Assembly: GCF_900116615.1 (NCBI RefSeq)
Contig: NZ_FPBF01000001.1
Span: 539,625 to 603,624 of the forward strand
Reading direction: 5' to 3'
Source: Algoriphagus locisalis
Lineage (GTDB): Bacteria; Bacteroidota; Bacteroidia; Cytophagales; Cyclobacteriaceae
DNA length: 64,000 bases
Shown here: positions 16,201 to 30,098 of the stretch, one piece after another
How the letters are laid out: each line of letters begins with the position of its first letter
Position numbering within the stretch: position 1 is the stretch's first letter
Position numbers and translations under genes: made by a program
Notes under the pieces: generated by a model
Seen by the model: the letters and a program-made list of their open reading frames with translations, nothing else
Told to the model about the DNA's origin: nothing
Databases searched by the model: none

Positions 16201-17382
16201 TTACTCCACAAAAAGCACCAAGCCTTTCAAGTATTCTGTTTCAGGATGGAAAATGTTGATCGGATGATCCGCAGGCTGGGTGACCTGATGCAGGACTTTT
16301 ACTTTTCTCCCACATTCCAAGGCCGCTGCAGTCACCGTATTTCGGAATAGTGCCTTGTCCACCACCTGGCTGCAAGAGAAGGTGAAGAGTATCCCTCCGG
16401 ATTTAATTTTTTTCAAAGCTTCTGCATTTAGTCGCTTATAAGCCTGAACAGCATTGTGTCGGGCTTTCAGGTTTTTGGCAAAAGCAGGCGGATCCAGTAC
16501 AATCACATCGTAATCATCTCCGATTTCCCGGATGTATTTCACTACATCAGCCACTTTTGACTCGTGTTTACCTTTAATCTCAGGATTAAGGCTCACATTT
16601 TCTTCGGTAAGTTCTATGGCTTTTGGAGAAATATCCACAGAATGTACTTCTGCCGCTCCTTCTTGCAGGGCCAACACCGAAAATCCACCTGAGTAACAAA
16701 AAGTATTCAATACCTTTTTTCCCTTGGAGTAGGAGGCAAGAAGTTTTCTGTTTTCCCTCTGATCGATGAAAAAGCCTGTCTTCTGACCTTTTTCCCAATC
16801 TATTTTATAGGTCGCTCCATACTCTTGTACCAAATCCGTTTTTGGCTCTCCAAGCACCCACTCATTCGAAGTGATGCCTAGATTCTTGGGCAAAGTCTCC
16901 GCGCTTTTATCATAAACACCTGAGAGCTGATCCCCATAAGCATTCTTGATGGCTTGGGCGATTTCCTTCAAATGGGCATGCATGCCGATTTGATGCGCTT
17001 GGATTACTGCCGTTCCATTATAGAAATCAACAATCAATCCAGGCAGTAAATCACCTTCCCCATGTACCAAACGATACACATTAGTTTCTTGATTTTCAGT
17101 TAGTCCTAAGCTTTTTCTTAGAGAAAGAGCTGAAGTGATTTTTTCATTCCAAAATGACTGGTCTATTTCCCGCTCTTCAAAGGAAATGATCCGCACCATA
17201 ATTGAGCCTTCAGCAAAATGTCCTATTCCCAGAAATTCATCTTTGGCAGAATACACGGCCACCAACTGCCCATTTTCTAAAGTTGGCTCTTTTTGGAAAA
17301 TAGCTCCAGAAAATACCCAGTGATGTTTTCTTTTGAGAGAAATCTCTTTGCCGTGTTTGAGTATAATTTTAGAATAGTTCAT
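16201..17382 (-). CDS. Class I SAM-dependent rRNA methyltransferase, RlmI-like
   Basis: 393 aa. An N-terminal PUA-type domain at about 1-75 (LKRKHHWVFSGAI...VAVYSAKDEFLGIGHFAEGS) and a middle domain precede a Rossmann methyltransferase at about 185-390. Motifs are DQRENRKLLASYSKGKKVLN, FCYSGGFSVLALQEGA (SAM loop), VLDPPAFAK (catalytic DPPxF) and FTFSCSQVV with the catalytic Cys. This arrangement is that of 23S rRNA m5C1962 methyltransferases. The start overlaps the end of the symporter gene by 14 bp, so it is translationally coupled. Confidence 0.88.
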   Translation of the reverse strand: MNYSKIILKHGKEISLKRKHHWVFSGAIFQKEPTLENGQLVAVYSAKDEFLGIGHFAEGSIMVRIISFEEREIDQSFWNEKITSALSLRKSLGLTENQETNVYRLVHGEGDLLPGLIVDFYNGTAVIQAHQIGMHAHLKEIAQAIKNAYGDQLSGVYDKSAETLPKNLGITSNEWVLGEPKTDLVQEYGATYKIDWEKGQKTGFFIDQRENRKLLASYSKGKKVLNTFCYSGGFSVLALQEGAAEVHSVDISPKAIELTEENVSLNPEIKGKHESKVADVVKYIREIGDDYDVIVLDPPAFAKNLKARHNAVQAYKRLNAEALKKIKSGGILFTFSCSQVVDKALFRNTVTAAALECGRKVKVLHQVTQPADHPINIFHPETEYLKGLVLFVE

Positions 17383-18766
17383 GAGTTAGGTGTTCTTTGT
17401 TTGGGAAAAGCAAGCTGCCAACTAGCATAGCAAGGGCACTGGCAAGCAATCCGTAAATATGAGATGAGATTTCTGATTCAAAATTATCAATAATCAGGTA
17501 GGTAAGCATCCCGATGGTCATGGATAAAATTGCCCCGGCTTTGGATGATTTTTTCCAATACAATCCGGTAGTCAATGGAATAAATAGGGAAACCAATAAG
17601 AGGATAGATGCGCCGGCTACGAGTTCATAGATAGTAGAATCTTGCAGTGCCATTGCCACTGAGACAAGCGCCACCGCGAGCACACTACTTCTAAGAATCC
17701 ACAGCAACTGCTTGTCGGTAAGCTTTCCTTTGAAAAGCGGTTTGATCAGGTTTTCTGAAATCAATGCCGCCGGAGCAAGGACTCCCGAACTTGCTGTGCT
17801 CATTATTGCAGAGATTAAGGCACCGAAAAAGATGATTTGCACTGGCAGTCCTCCATGAGCCAATACCATGGATGGCAGGAGCAACTGATTGTTTTCTAAG
17901 TAGAGTTCGGGGTATAACACTTTTGCGCCAAGCGCAATAAATAAAGGCAACAGTCCGAAGGTAACATAAAAGCCCCCTGCCAAATACGTGGATTGCACGG
18001 CAACTTTCTCAGATTTGGACGACATCACCCGCTGGTAAATATCCTGACTGGGGATACTGCCCAAACCAATAATCATCCAAGCACCGAAGTAATTAATCCA
18101 GGAATTGAAACCTGGATCCGGAAAGAACTGAAAGCTTCCTTCAGGCGCTGAATCTAAAATTACTCCAACTCCTCCAGCTTCTTTGCTCACCAGTACCGCA
18201 ACAACAATCAGTCCTAGGACTATCATGATGGTTTGGATGAAATCTGTGATAGAAATCGCCCACATGCCGCCCAAAAAAGTGTAGATGACCACGACTCCAG
18301 CAGCAAGCAAAATCCCTTCAGTGAGGCTTAGTCCTGTGACTGTTCCGAGAATAAGGCTCAGCGCAACTAATTGCGCAGCTACATATCCAAAGAAAACCGG
18401 CACCATAAATACCGTAGAGAGGAATTCTACTTTCTTTCCATAGATTCTTTTGAAAACATCTCCTATGGTCAGCACGCCCATTCTATACATCGGCCTGAGG
18501 TAAAACATCCCAAAAAGTACCAGACAAAGTGCTCCTCCAAAGGGATCTTCAATCACACCCTGCAGACCTTCTTCCAGATAGACTGAAGAGGCTCCAAAAA
18601 TAGTCTCTGAACCAAACCAGGTGGCAAAGAGGGCAGAAGCCGAAAGAAATAAAGGGAGCGAACGACCTGCCAAAACAAAGTCATTCGATCCCTTTACGAA
18701 TTTTGAAGCCCAGGCTCCGACGGCGATGGTGATCGCCAGATAGACTATGATTGCAGTGAGTAGCAA
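17369..18766 (-). CDS. Sodium:solute symporter family transporter
   Basis: 465 aa with about 13 hydrophobic segments. The N-terminus shows GAWASKFVKGSNDFVLAGRS and FATWFGSETIFGASSVYLEEG, typical of the SSS family (proline/pantothenate-type); SIPSQDIYQRVMSSKS is the family signature. The substrate cannot be told. The gene begins 10 bp after the ABC-F stop and overlaps the rRNA methyltransferase start by 14 bp, giving an ABC-F / symporter / methyltransferase operon. Confidence 0.9.
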   Translation of the reverse strand: MLLTAIIVYLAITIAVGAWASKFVKGSNDFVLAGRSLPLFLSASALFATWFGSETIFGASSVYLEEGLQGVIEDPFGGALCLVLFGMFYLRPMYRMGVLTIGDVFKRIYGKKVEFLSTVFMVPVFFGYVAAQLVALSLILGTVTGLSLTEGILLAAGVVVIYTFLGGMWAISITDFIQTIMIVLGLIVVAVLVSKEAGGVGVILDSAPEGSFQFFPDPGFNSWINYFGAWMIIGLGSIPSQDIYQRVMSSKSEKVAVQSTYLAGGFYVTFGLLPLFIALGAKVLYPELYLENNQLLLPSMVLAHGGLPVQIIFFGALISAIMSTASSGVLAPAALISENLIKPLFKGKLTDKQLLWILRSSVLAVALVSVAMALQDSTIYELVAGASILLLVSLFIPLTTGLYWKKSSKAGAILSMTIGMLTYLIIDNFESEISSHIYGLLASALAMLVGSLLFPNKEHLTHELF

Positions 18767-18776
18767 CTAAGTTCCT

Positions 18777-23668
<4,892 letters not shown>

Positions 23669-23707
23669 GATTTAGAAGCCGTCATTTGGCACGAAGACTA
23701 ATTGCTT

Positions 23708-23790
23708 CTATTCTTCCACCGGCAAGTCATAAAACTCCTCAAACTTCAGGATAGACTCTTCCCGCTGGGTACTGGTGCAGGCGACCAACA
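23708..23790 (-). pseudogene. Remnant of a lipoprotein-like coding sequence downstream of the DUF4221 array
   Basis: A minus-strand frame reads LVACTSTQREESILKFEEF followed by YDLPVEE and a stop. Its upstream continuation (IPLIFLISL) lies out of frame over the last codons of the DUF4221 gene ending at 23793. The LVAC box looks like a lipoprotein signal end, but there is no good start codon. It is probably a fragment of another gene fused here by recombination at the array end. Confidence 0.35.
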
Positions 23791-23792
23791 GA

Positions 23793-24947
23793 CTAATCAG
23801 AAAAATCAAAGGTATGGATAACCAGCTGATCCTCTTTGGAGTCAGGATGGTCGGGATGATTGCCAAATAGGTGGAGACCTGCTTCCGATACGAAATACTG
23901 GTGTGGGATATACTCATATTCTGGGAGTTCAAATTCATATTTCAGCTCAAAATTCTCATCATAGACACTGAGAATAAAATGGGAGGGGGTAATGACGAAT
24001 TTCATAGGGGATATACCTTCAGGAACTCCTGATCCCGGCCAGGTCATTCGGTAAAGCAGTTTTTTATACGGATCCTTTAAAAGTCCGAAATTTTGAGGTT
24101 CAGATAAGTATAACTCCATATTGATGTCTAATGAACGACTTAACTTATCCTCTTTTGTAAAATAGTTGTTTGTAAATTTCGGAATTAGATTGGTGTGTAA
24201 ATCGAACTCCTGAGTGGAATAATCCTCAAGATTAATTTTGTAGAGTCGATTAGAATAGGATGTCATTGTATAAAGAAAATTTTCATTATACGCTACCTTA
24301 TATGTGGGGTCATTCAGCTTATTGTCAAAGCTTTCTATAGTGAAATTGAATGGGATTTTATGGGATTTATTGCCGTAGTAGTCGATAGTGATAAAAGGGA
24401 AAAAATTACTCAAACTTTCCTCGGTAACCTCAGATGGGGTTCTGTAATTAAATTGCTGATTTAAAATTAAATTTGATCCTAAGGAATACATCGGCTTAGA
24501 GTTCCTAGTCAAAGAAATTGTATGGGTGTAATTCTCATTAAATTTACTTAAATCCAACCTTTGAATCTCTTCTGAAGCAATTGGAAGAATATACAATACC
24601 GGACCTGCAGATGGAATGATTATCGTGTCTTTATGAATAAAATGAAAGCCGCTGGTGCTACCAACGCCTCTGGGCCCTTCATAGTCATACTTAATTACCT
24701 CTTCTATTGTTTTATTGGCTAAATCAATTTTTGAAATAGAACTTCGGTTTTCATTGTGCCAATATAATCCTCCTGCAAAATACTGCATGGTTTTGGTATA
24801 AGGGTCAACTTCAGGTCCTATGGGGATAGTTAGCGCTTCTACCTGAAAATCCACAAGTGACTTTTCAGCACTTTCTTTAGATGGTGAGCATGCATAAATA
24901 AGAGAAAAGAGTATTGCTAGGGTAAGATTTAGAAACGCTGATTTCAT
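23793..24947 (-). CDS. DUF4221-type lipoprotein (minus array, third copy)
   Basis: 384 aa. I start it at the ATG at 24947, just before a lipoprotein signal peptide (MKSAFLNLTLAILF) with lipobox IYAC and Cys20. The family is a Bacteroidota set of secreted lipoproteins expected to fold as a beta-propeller; function is unknown. The N-terminal about 60 and C-terminal about 90 residues are nearly identical to the two upstream copies, while residues about 90-280 are strongly diverged. It starts 22 bp after the stop of the preceding copy, so the array is one operon. A longer frame reaching to 25115 is spurious, because it reads the previous gene's end out of frame. Confidence 0.85.
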   Translation of the reverse strand: MKSAFLNLTLAILFSLIYACSPSKESAEKSLVDFQVEALTIPIGPEVDPYTKTMQYFAGGLYWHNENRSSISKIDLANKTIEEVIKYDYEGPRGVGSTSGFHFIHKDTIIIPSAGPVLYILPIASEEIQRLDLSKFNENYTHTISLTRNSKPMYSLGSNLILNQQFNYRTPSEVTEESLSNFFPFITIDYYGNKSHKIPFNFTIESFDNKLNDPTYKVAYNENFLYTMTSYSNRLYKINLEDYSTQEFDLHTNLIPKFTNNYFTKEDKLSRSLDINMELYLSEPQNFGLLKDPYKKLLYRMTWPGSGVPEGISPMKFVITPSHFILSVYDENFELKYEFELPEYEYIPHQYFVSEAGLHLFGNHPDHPDSKEDQLVIHTFDFSD

Positions 24948-24969
24948 AGTAGAAAATTCTGGGATTAGA

Positions 24970-26124
24970 CTAATCAGAAAAATCAAAGGTATGGATAACC
25001 AGCTGATCCTCTTTGGAATCCGGATGGTCGGGATGATTGCCAAATAGATGGAGGCCTGCTTCCGATACGAAATACTGGTGAGGGATATACTCATATTCTG
25101 GGAGTTCAAATTCATATTTCAGCTCAAAATTCTCATCATACACACTGAGAATAAAATGGGAAGGGGTTCCTACAAACTTCATGGAAGATACTCCTTCGGG
25201 AACTCCAGTACCCGGCCAAGTCATTCGGTAAAGCAGGTCTTTGTGGGGATCGGTCAAAATTCCAAAATTTTGAGGCTCGGATAGGTATTCTGACATGTTT
25301 TGCTCCAAAGACTGATTGATCCTTGCCTCATTTAAGAAAAAATTATTCGTGAATTCTGGAATTAAATTTGTCTTTAATTGATATGATTGGGTTTCAAGGC
25401 TTTCTAAATTAAAAATATCTAACTGATTAGAGTAATATGGTAAAATAAAAGTATCCTCCTCTTTGTGGGCTAATAAAATTTTAGGCGTGTTAAAATTTTC
25501 TCCGAAATTGGATTTCGAAAGTCTATAAGGACTATCTTCCACCTTAGAATTATCCAAATTCAGTATTAGGAAAGGGTTTTTATTGTTGAAAAAAATCTCA
25601 TTAATTTCATTGGCATATCTGAAATAGACAGTTTGTGGCAAGATTAACTTATTGTTCCAAAAATGAAATGTAGAGGTATAGCGTGTCATAGATCTGGTGT
25701 CTGTATAATCAGGGCTAAAGTCACTCAGTTTAATCCGGTTCACTTTATCGGTCTCTAGACTATAAATTGAGACCCGTCTTCCAGAAGCTGGAAAGGCAAT
25801 TCTAGTTTGATTGAAGATATAAAAGCCATCAATATTTCCAACGCCCAATGGCCCTTCTTCCTGATATCGAAAATACTCCGAGGTCCTTTTAGTATTTAGG
25901 TTGATTTTGGATATGGTGCTTCGGTTTTTATTGTGCCAAAATAATTCCCCATCTACATATTGAAGCGCCATGGTATAAGGGTCAACTTCAGGTCCTATGG
26001 GTATAGTAAGCTCTTCTACATGAAAATCCACAAGTGACTTTTCAGCACTTTCTTTAGATGGGGAGCATGCATAAATAAGAGAAAAGAGTATGGCTAGAGT
26101 AAGATTTAGAAATGTTGATTTCAT
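24970..26124 (-). CDS. DUF4221-type lipoprotein (minus array, second copy)
   Basis: 384 aa from the ATG at 26124, with a signal peptide and lipobox IYAC as in its neighbours. Conserved landmarks are PIGPEVDPYTMALQYVDG near the N-terminus, LYRMTWPGTGVPEGVSSMKF at about residue 295, and a C-terminal FVSEAGLHLFGNHPDHPDS. The centre (about 100-270) is unlike the third copy but closer to the first. The 22-bp spacer and shared ends point to tandem duplication with later gene conversion of the ends. Confidence 0.85.
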   Translation of the reverse strand: MKSTFLNLTLAILFSLIYACSPSKESAEKSLVDFHVEELTIPIGPEVDPYTMALQYVDGELFWHNKNRSTISKINLNTKRTSEYFRYQEEGPLGVGNIDGFYIFNQTRIAFPASGRRVSIYSLETDKVNRIKLSDFSPDYTDTRSMTRYTSTFHFWNNKLILPQTVYFRYANEINEIFFNNKNPFLILNLDNSKVEDSPYRLSKSNFGENFNTPKILLAHKEEDTFILPYYSNQLDIFNLESLETQSYQLKTNLIPEFTNNFFLNEARINQSLEQNMSEYLSEPQNFGILTDPHKDLLYRMTWPGTGVPEGVSSMKFVGTPSHFILSVYDENFELKYEFELPEYEYIPHQYFVSEAGLHLFGNHPDHPDSKEDQLVIHTFDFSD

Positions 26125-26146
26125 AGTAGAAAATTCTTGCAACAGA

Positions 26147-27298
26147 CTAATCAGAAAAATCAAAGGTATGGATAACCAGTTGATCCTCTTTGGAATCCGG
26201 ATGGTCGGGATGATTGCCAAATAGATGGAGGCCTTTTTCTGAGACAAAATACTGGTGCGGGATATATTCATATTCTGGGAGTTCAAATTCATATTTTAGC
26301 TCAAAATTCTCATCATACACACTGAGAATAAAATGGGAGGGAGTTGCGTCAAATTTAATTGAAGAGATACCTTCTGGAACTCCTGTTCCTGGCCAGGTCA
26401 TTCGGTAAAGTAGGTTTTTATTAGGATCAACGAGCATTCCTAAATTTTGGGGCTCAGATAAGACCTCCCTTATATTTTGCTCAATAGACTGATTTACTCT
26501 AGCCTCGTTTAAAAAAAAAATATTGGTGAACTCTGGAATTAAATTGCTTTGTAATTGGTAAGATTTGGTTTTATTAGAATTTATGTTGAAAACATCCAAT
26601 CGATGGGAATAGAATGGTAGTATGTAGGTTTCATTTAAATTATACCCGAGTAAAATGGAAGGATCATTATAAATGTTCCCAAAGTTTGATTTGGAAAGTC
26701 TATAGGACGTGGTTTCAACCGTAAAATCACTCAAATTTAGCTTAAGGAATGGACTGAATTTTTTTAACCCCTCTTGCATTTCATAGGAATTTCGGAAATA
26801 TATAATTTGGGGAAGGATTAATTTATTATTCCAAAAATGAAAAATTGAAGTGAAGCGAGTCAGAGACTTAGTATCTGTATAGTCTGGGCTAAAGTCACTT
26901 AACTTAATTTTAACCACTTCATTAGTCTCCATATCATAAATAGATACCAATCTGCCCCGACCTGGAAATGCTATTTTATTTTGATCGAATACATAAAATC
27001 CAACAATATTTCCCACACCCTGTGGCCCTTCACTTTCATAGCGAATGTATTCTGACACCTTCCGGCTGGCTAGATTGATTTTGGATATGGTGCTTCGGTT
27101 TTTATTATGCCAAAATAAATCCCCATCCACATATTGAAGTGCCATGGTATAAGGGTCAACTTCAGGTCCTATGGGGATAGTTAGCTCTTCTACCTGAAAA
27201 TCCATAAGTGACTTTTCAGCACTTTCTTTGGATGGCGAACAGGCATAAATAAGAGAAAAGAGTGTTGCTAGGATAAGATTTAGAAATGCTGATTTCAT
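26147..27298 (-). CDS. DUF4221-type lipoprotein (minus array, first intact copy)
   Basis: 383 aa from the ATG at 27298. The lipobox is IYAC with Cys20, followed by SPSKESAEKSLMDF. It has the same domain plan as the two following copies. Upstream, only 22 bp away, lies the 3' end of a truncated fourth copy, so the original promoter of this array has probably been lost or lies in the rearranged sequence beyond 27576. Confidence 0.85.
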   Translation of the reverse strand: MKSAFLNLILATLFSLIYACSPSKESAEKSLMDFQVEELTIPIGPEVDPYTMALQYVDGDLFWHNKNRSTISKINLASRKVSEYIRYESEGPQGVGNIVGFYVFDQNKIAFPGRGRLVSIYDMETNEVVKIKLSDFSPDYTDTKSLTRFTSIFHFWNNKLILPQIIYFRNSYEMQEGLKKFSPFLKLNLSDFTVETTSYRLSKSNFGNIYNDPSILLGYNLNETYILPFYSHRLDVFNINSNKTKSYQLQSNLIPEFTNIFFLNEARVNQSIEQNIREVLSEPQNLGMLVDPNKNLLYRMTWPGTGVPEGISSIKFDATPSHFILSVYDENFELKYEFELPEYEYIPHQYFVSEKGLHLFGNHPDHPDSKEDQLVIHTFDFSD

Positions 27299-27320
27299 AG
27301 TAGAAAATTCTTGCAATAGA

Positions 27321-27575
27321 CTAATCAGAAAAATCAAAGGTATGGATAACCAGTTGATCCTCTTTGGAATCCGGATGGTCGGGATGATTGCCAAATAGAT
27401 GGAGGCCTTTTTCTGAGACAAAATACTGGTGCGGGATATATTCATATTCGGGGAGTTCAAATTCATACTTCAGCTCAAAATTCTCATCATAGACGCTGAG
27501 AATATAATGGGAGGGAGTTGCGTCAAATATCATTGAAGAGATACCTTCAGGAACTCCTGTTCCTGGCCAGGTCAT
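27321..27575 (-). pseudogene. Truncated DUF4221 copy (C-terminal fragment)
   Basis: 84 codons equivalent to the last fifth of the intact copies, beginning at MTWPGTGVPEGISSM and ending NHPDHPDSKEDQ...FSD. Homology stops abruptly at about 27577, at the codon before MTWPG. The next 100 bp are unrelated to the family. The signal peptide and propeller N-terminus are absent. The breakpoint is shared with the 5' truncation of the gene at 27676-28764. Confidence 0.8.
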
Positions 27576-27675
27576 TCTTTTTGCAGGGATTGACGCAACT
27601 ACTCCGGCGATATGGAGGAAGTTATCCTCGATAATTTCTATTTTTGGAGGAAAGAACCTAAACCTATTTTCCTCA

Positions 27676-28764
27676 TTGTTTACACTAACTATTTTTTATT
27701 TGCTGATAAGCAGAATAATGCTTCTTGAGATCTACCCAGGTGACATTTTGGAAACTATTGCTGCTGCATCTCATTCTACTACCAATTACGAAGATAGTAG
27801 TCATTCTGAATTAATTGTAGAGGCGACCAATCAAATTAATCCTTCCTGTCCAGGGAGTTCTGATGGTGTGATAATTCTTGCGGTAAATGGAGGATCAGGA
27901 CAATACCAATACAGTTGGAGTCATGATGTGAATTTGGATCAGGGGTATGCTTTAGACCTTACCGCAGATACCTATGTGGTAGAAGTGACAGACGAAGTGA
28001 GTGGGGTACAAAAAATCTTGGAAGTTACGCTTCATTCACCTCAGGAAATGGAGCTGGATCTCTCAGCCGTTATTTACCCGGGATGTAATGTGGCTTCATC
28101 AGGGCAAGTTACGCTGGACATCAGTGGAGGAACACCACCTTTTAAAGCTGTGGGATTTACAAGTCATTGGGAAAATGGTGAATTAATCGTTACCGAGTTG
28201 GGTGCAGGTACTTATAATTTTTTGATTAGTGATGACAAGGGTTGCTCAAAAACGATTAGTTTGGAGTTGCCAAATTCTGAGCCATTGGAAATTGATTTTG
28301 AACAGGTCAGTCCAACTTGTGTGGATGATTATAGCGGGACGATCATCGCTCAAGCCAGTGGAGGGATTCCTCCCTATACTTATCTTTGGGAAGATGGTAC
28401 AGAAGGCACATCATTGACTAATATACCTGTGGGCTATCACAGTGTCACAGTGACCGACTCCAATTTCTGTTCAGTTACCTTTTCCGGTAACGTGATAGCA
28501 GGAATACCTGAAGTAAGAATGCCCACAGGATTTGATCCTTCTCAGGGCGTATATCAACCTATTTCCTCTTGCCCGATTTCCTACCAACTGATGATTTTTA
28601 CCCATTGGGGTGAGTTGATATTCAACGACTCAACCGGCTGGGATGGGCTGTCATCAGGAGAAATAGTTACTGGCAATTACACCTACAGCCTAGTTTACAC
28701 TTTCATTGAAGGCGGAGATGTAGAGATGGAAGAACTTCGAGGAGGGTTTACCTTAATCAAGTAA
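27676..28764 (+). CDS. SprB-repeat protein with T9SS type B domain, probably N-terminally truncated
   Basis: 362 codons from a TTG at 27676 (ATG at 27718 possible). Three SprB-type modules cover about residues 48-285 (INPSCPGSSDGVIIL, VIYPGCNVASSGQVTLD, VSPTCVDDYSGTIIAQ), followed by the CHU_C sorting domain (FTHWGELIFNDSTGWDG). The order and spacing match the last third of the protease at 1478-4420, but the catalytic and PKD parts are missing. The N-terminus (FTLTIFYLLISRIMLLEIYPG) is hydrophobic but not a clean signal peptide. The open frame continues upstream through the rearrangement breakpoint near 27577, which supports truncation of a longer ancestor. Confidence 0.75.
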   Translation: MFTLTIFYLLISRIMLLEIYPGDILETIAAASHSTTNYEDSSHSELIVEATNQINPSCPGSSDGVIILAVNGGSGQYQYSWSHDVNLDQGYALDLTADTYVVEVTDEVSGVQKILEVTLHSPQEMELDLSAVIYPGCNVASSGQVTLDISGGTPPFKAVGFTSHWENGELIVTELGAGTYNFLISDDKGCSKTISLELPNSEPLEIDFEQVSPTCVDDYSGTIIAQASGGIPPYTYLWEDGTEGTSLTNIPVGYHSVTVTDSNFCSVTFSGNVIAGIPEVRMPTGFDPSQGVYQPISSCPISYQLMIFTHWGELIFNDSTGWDGLSSGEIVTGNYTYSLVYTFIEGGDVEMEELRGGFTLIK

Positions 28765-28803
28765 GACAAGTTGAAAAAAGATTTCAAAGCCCAGACTTTT
28801 GGA

Positions 28804-28811
28804 TAGTTTTG
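28804..28811 (+). promoter_or_regulatory. Candidate -7 box for galE
   Basis: TAGTTTTG fits TAnnTTTG and lies 23 bp before the galE ATG. No TTG sits at the 19-bp spacing. Confidence 0.4.
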
Positions 28812-28834
28812 TCCTATCAAATTTTTAAACAGAA

Positions 28835-29842
28835 ATGAAGAAGATTTTAATCACCGGGGGAGCCGGATACATAGGTTCTCACACCGCAGTTCAATTGGTG
28901 CAATCAGGTTTTGAGCCGATTATCATAGACGACCTTTCTAATTCTGAGGAGAAAGTACTGGATAGGCTAGAGGAGATTTTAGGCAAAAGACTGACTTTCT
29001 ATAAGGGAGACTGCAGTGACCGTGCCCTATTGGATCAAATTGCTTCTGAGCATGAAATAGCCGGAGTTATACATTTTGCGGCTTTCAAAGCAGTGGGAGA
29101 AAGTACCATTCAGCCTTTAAAGTACTATCAGAACAACATAGGTTCCTTATTGACCATCTTGGAATTTATGAAAGCCAGACAGATCAAAGACCTGGTTTTT
29201 TCTTCCTCATGTACGGTGTACGGTCAACCGGATGTATTGCCAGTTACTGAGCAGACCCCAAGGCAAGAAGCAGAAAGCCCCTATGGAAATACCAAGAAGA
29301 TCTGTGAGGATATTATGGTGGATCTGGTGAAAAGTAAGGCTGGAATACGTGTGATTTCCCTGAGGTATTTCAATCCGGTAGGAGCACATCCAAGTGGTAA
29401 AATCGGAGAGTTGCCGATCGGAACTCCTGCCAATCTGGTTCCTTTTGTGACTCAGACTGCAGCAGGAATCCGTGAAAAGCTTACGGTATTTGGGGATGAC
29501 TACGATACAGTGGATGGCTCTTGTGTGCGGGATTATATACACGTCATGGATTTGGCAGATGCCCATGTGAAAGCCTTGGCCTATTTGGGTGAGCAAAAAG
29601 ATGATTTTTACGATGTATTCAATGTAGGGACTGGAAATGGCAATACGGTGTTGGAGGTGATCAATACCTTCGAAAAAGTCAATGGCGTAAAGGTTAACTT
29701 TCAAATCGGCGAAAGAAGACCCGGTGATATTGTGAAGATTTGGGCAAATACCTCCAAAATCAATTCAGTGCTAGATTGGCATCCCAGCTATTCCTTGGAA
29801 GACTCGATGAGAGATAGCTGGAATTGGCAAAAAAACCTTTAG
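28835..29842 (+). CDS. galE: UDP-glucose 4-epimerase
   Basis: 335 aa extended-SDR enzyme interconverting UDP-glucose and UDP-galactose. The NAD motif GGAGYIGSHT is at residues 8-17. The active site shows SSSCTVYGQP with the catalytic Ser/Thr, and Y-x3-K in SPYGNTKKICED. ISLRYFNPVGAHPSGKIGE and VRDYIHVMDLADAH are characteristic of GalE, and the length matches the family. A strong terminator follows at 29883-29929. It supplies sugar nucleotides for surface glycans but is not in the glycan locus itself. Confidence 0.95.
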   Translation: MKKILITGGAGYIGSHTAVQLVQSGFEPIIIDDLSNSEEKVLDRLEEILGKRLTFYKGDCSDRALLDQIASEHEIAGVIHFAAFKAVGESTIQPLKYYQNNIGSLLTILEFMKARQIKDLVFSSSCTVYGQPDVLPVTEQTPRQEAESPYGNTKKICEDIMVDLVKSKAGIRVISLRYFNPVGAHPSGKIGELPIGTPANLVPFVTQTAAGIREKLTVFGDDYDTVDGSCVRDYIHVMDLADAHVKALAYLGEQKDDFYDVFNVGTGNGNTVLEVINTFEKVNGVKVNFQIGERRPGDIVKIWANTSKINSVLDWHPSYSLEDSMRDSWNWQKNL

Positions 29843-29882
29843 ATCTGATTGCTCAATACCTAGTAAAGATTTTAAGGTAGTA

Positions 29883-29929
29883 AAAGGACTTTCTTCATGT
29901 AAAATATGTATGAAGAAAGTCCTTTTTCT
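29883..29929 (+). terminator. Terminator after galE
   Basis: The 16-bp stem AAAGGACTTTCTTCAT / ATGAAGAAAGTCCTTT encloses an 11-nt loop and is followed by a T-rich run, 40 bp after the galE stop. Confidence 0.85.
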
Positions 29930-29993
29930 TTAGATAGAAATCCAGTGAGAAGGTGTACTCAAGTAGCTGTCAAACGAGGTTTCTCTGTAAAAC

Positions 29994-30022
29994 AAAAAAG
30001 TCCCGAATTTCTTCGGGACTTT
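29994..30022 (-). terminator. Terminator downstream of the GIY-YIG gene and tRNA remnant
   Basis: The 11-bp stem AAAGTCCCGAA / TTCGGGACTTT has a 4-nt loop; on the minus strand it is followed by TTTTTTG. The same hairpin with the same flank recurs at 30354-30384 after the intact tRNA-Asp. Confidence 0.8.
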
Positions 30023-30025
30023 AAG

Positions 30026-30098
30026 CGGAATGGAATTGCACTGGAAAGAGGGGCGACCTTCCCGATGTATCGGGACAAGCATTCTAACCAGCTGAACT
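30026..30098 (-). pseudogene. tRNA-Asp remnant overlapping the 3' end of the GIY-YIG gene
   Basis: The minus strand keeps the D-arm (AGTTCAGCTGGTTAGAATGC) and the 3' acceptor strand plus discriminator (CCATTCCG), followed by the same terminator as the intact tRNA. The anticodon arm is replaced by TTGTCCCGATACATCGGGAA and the T-arm is scrambled. The TAG in GGTTAG of the D-arm is the stop codon of the GIY-YIG ORF. Confidence 0.7.

Noticed and set aside
24948..25115. N-terminal extensions of the DUF4221 genes (also 26125-26292 and 27299-27466)
   Set aside because: They read the C-terminal codons of the preceding copy in another frame; the lipoprotein signal peptide begins at the internal ATG in each case.
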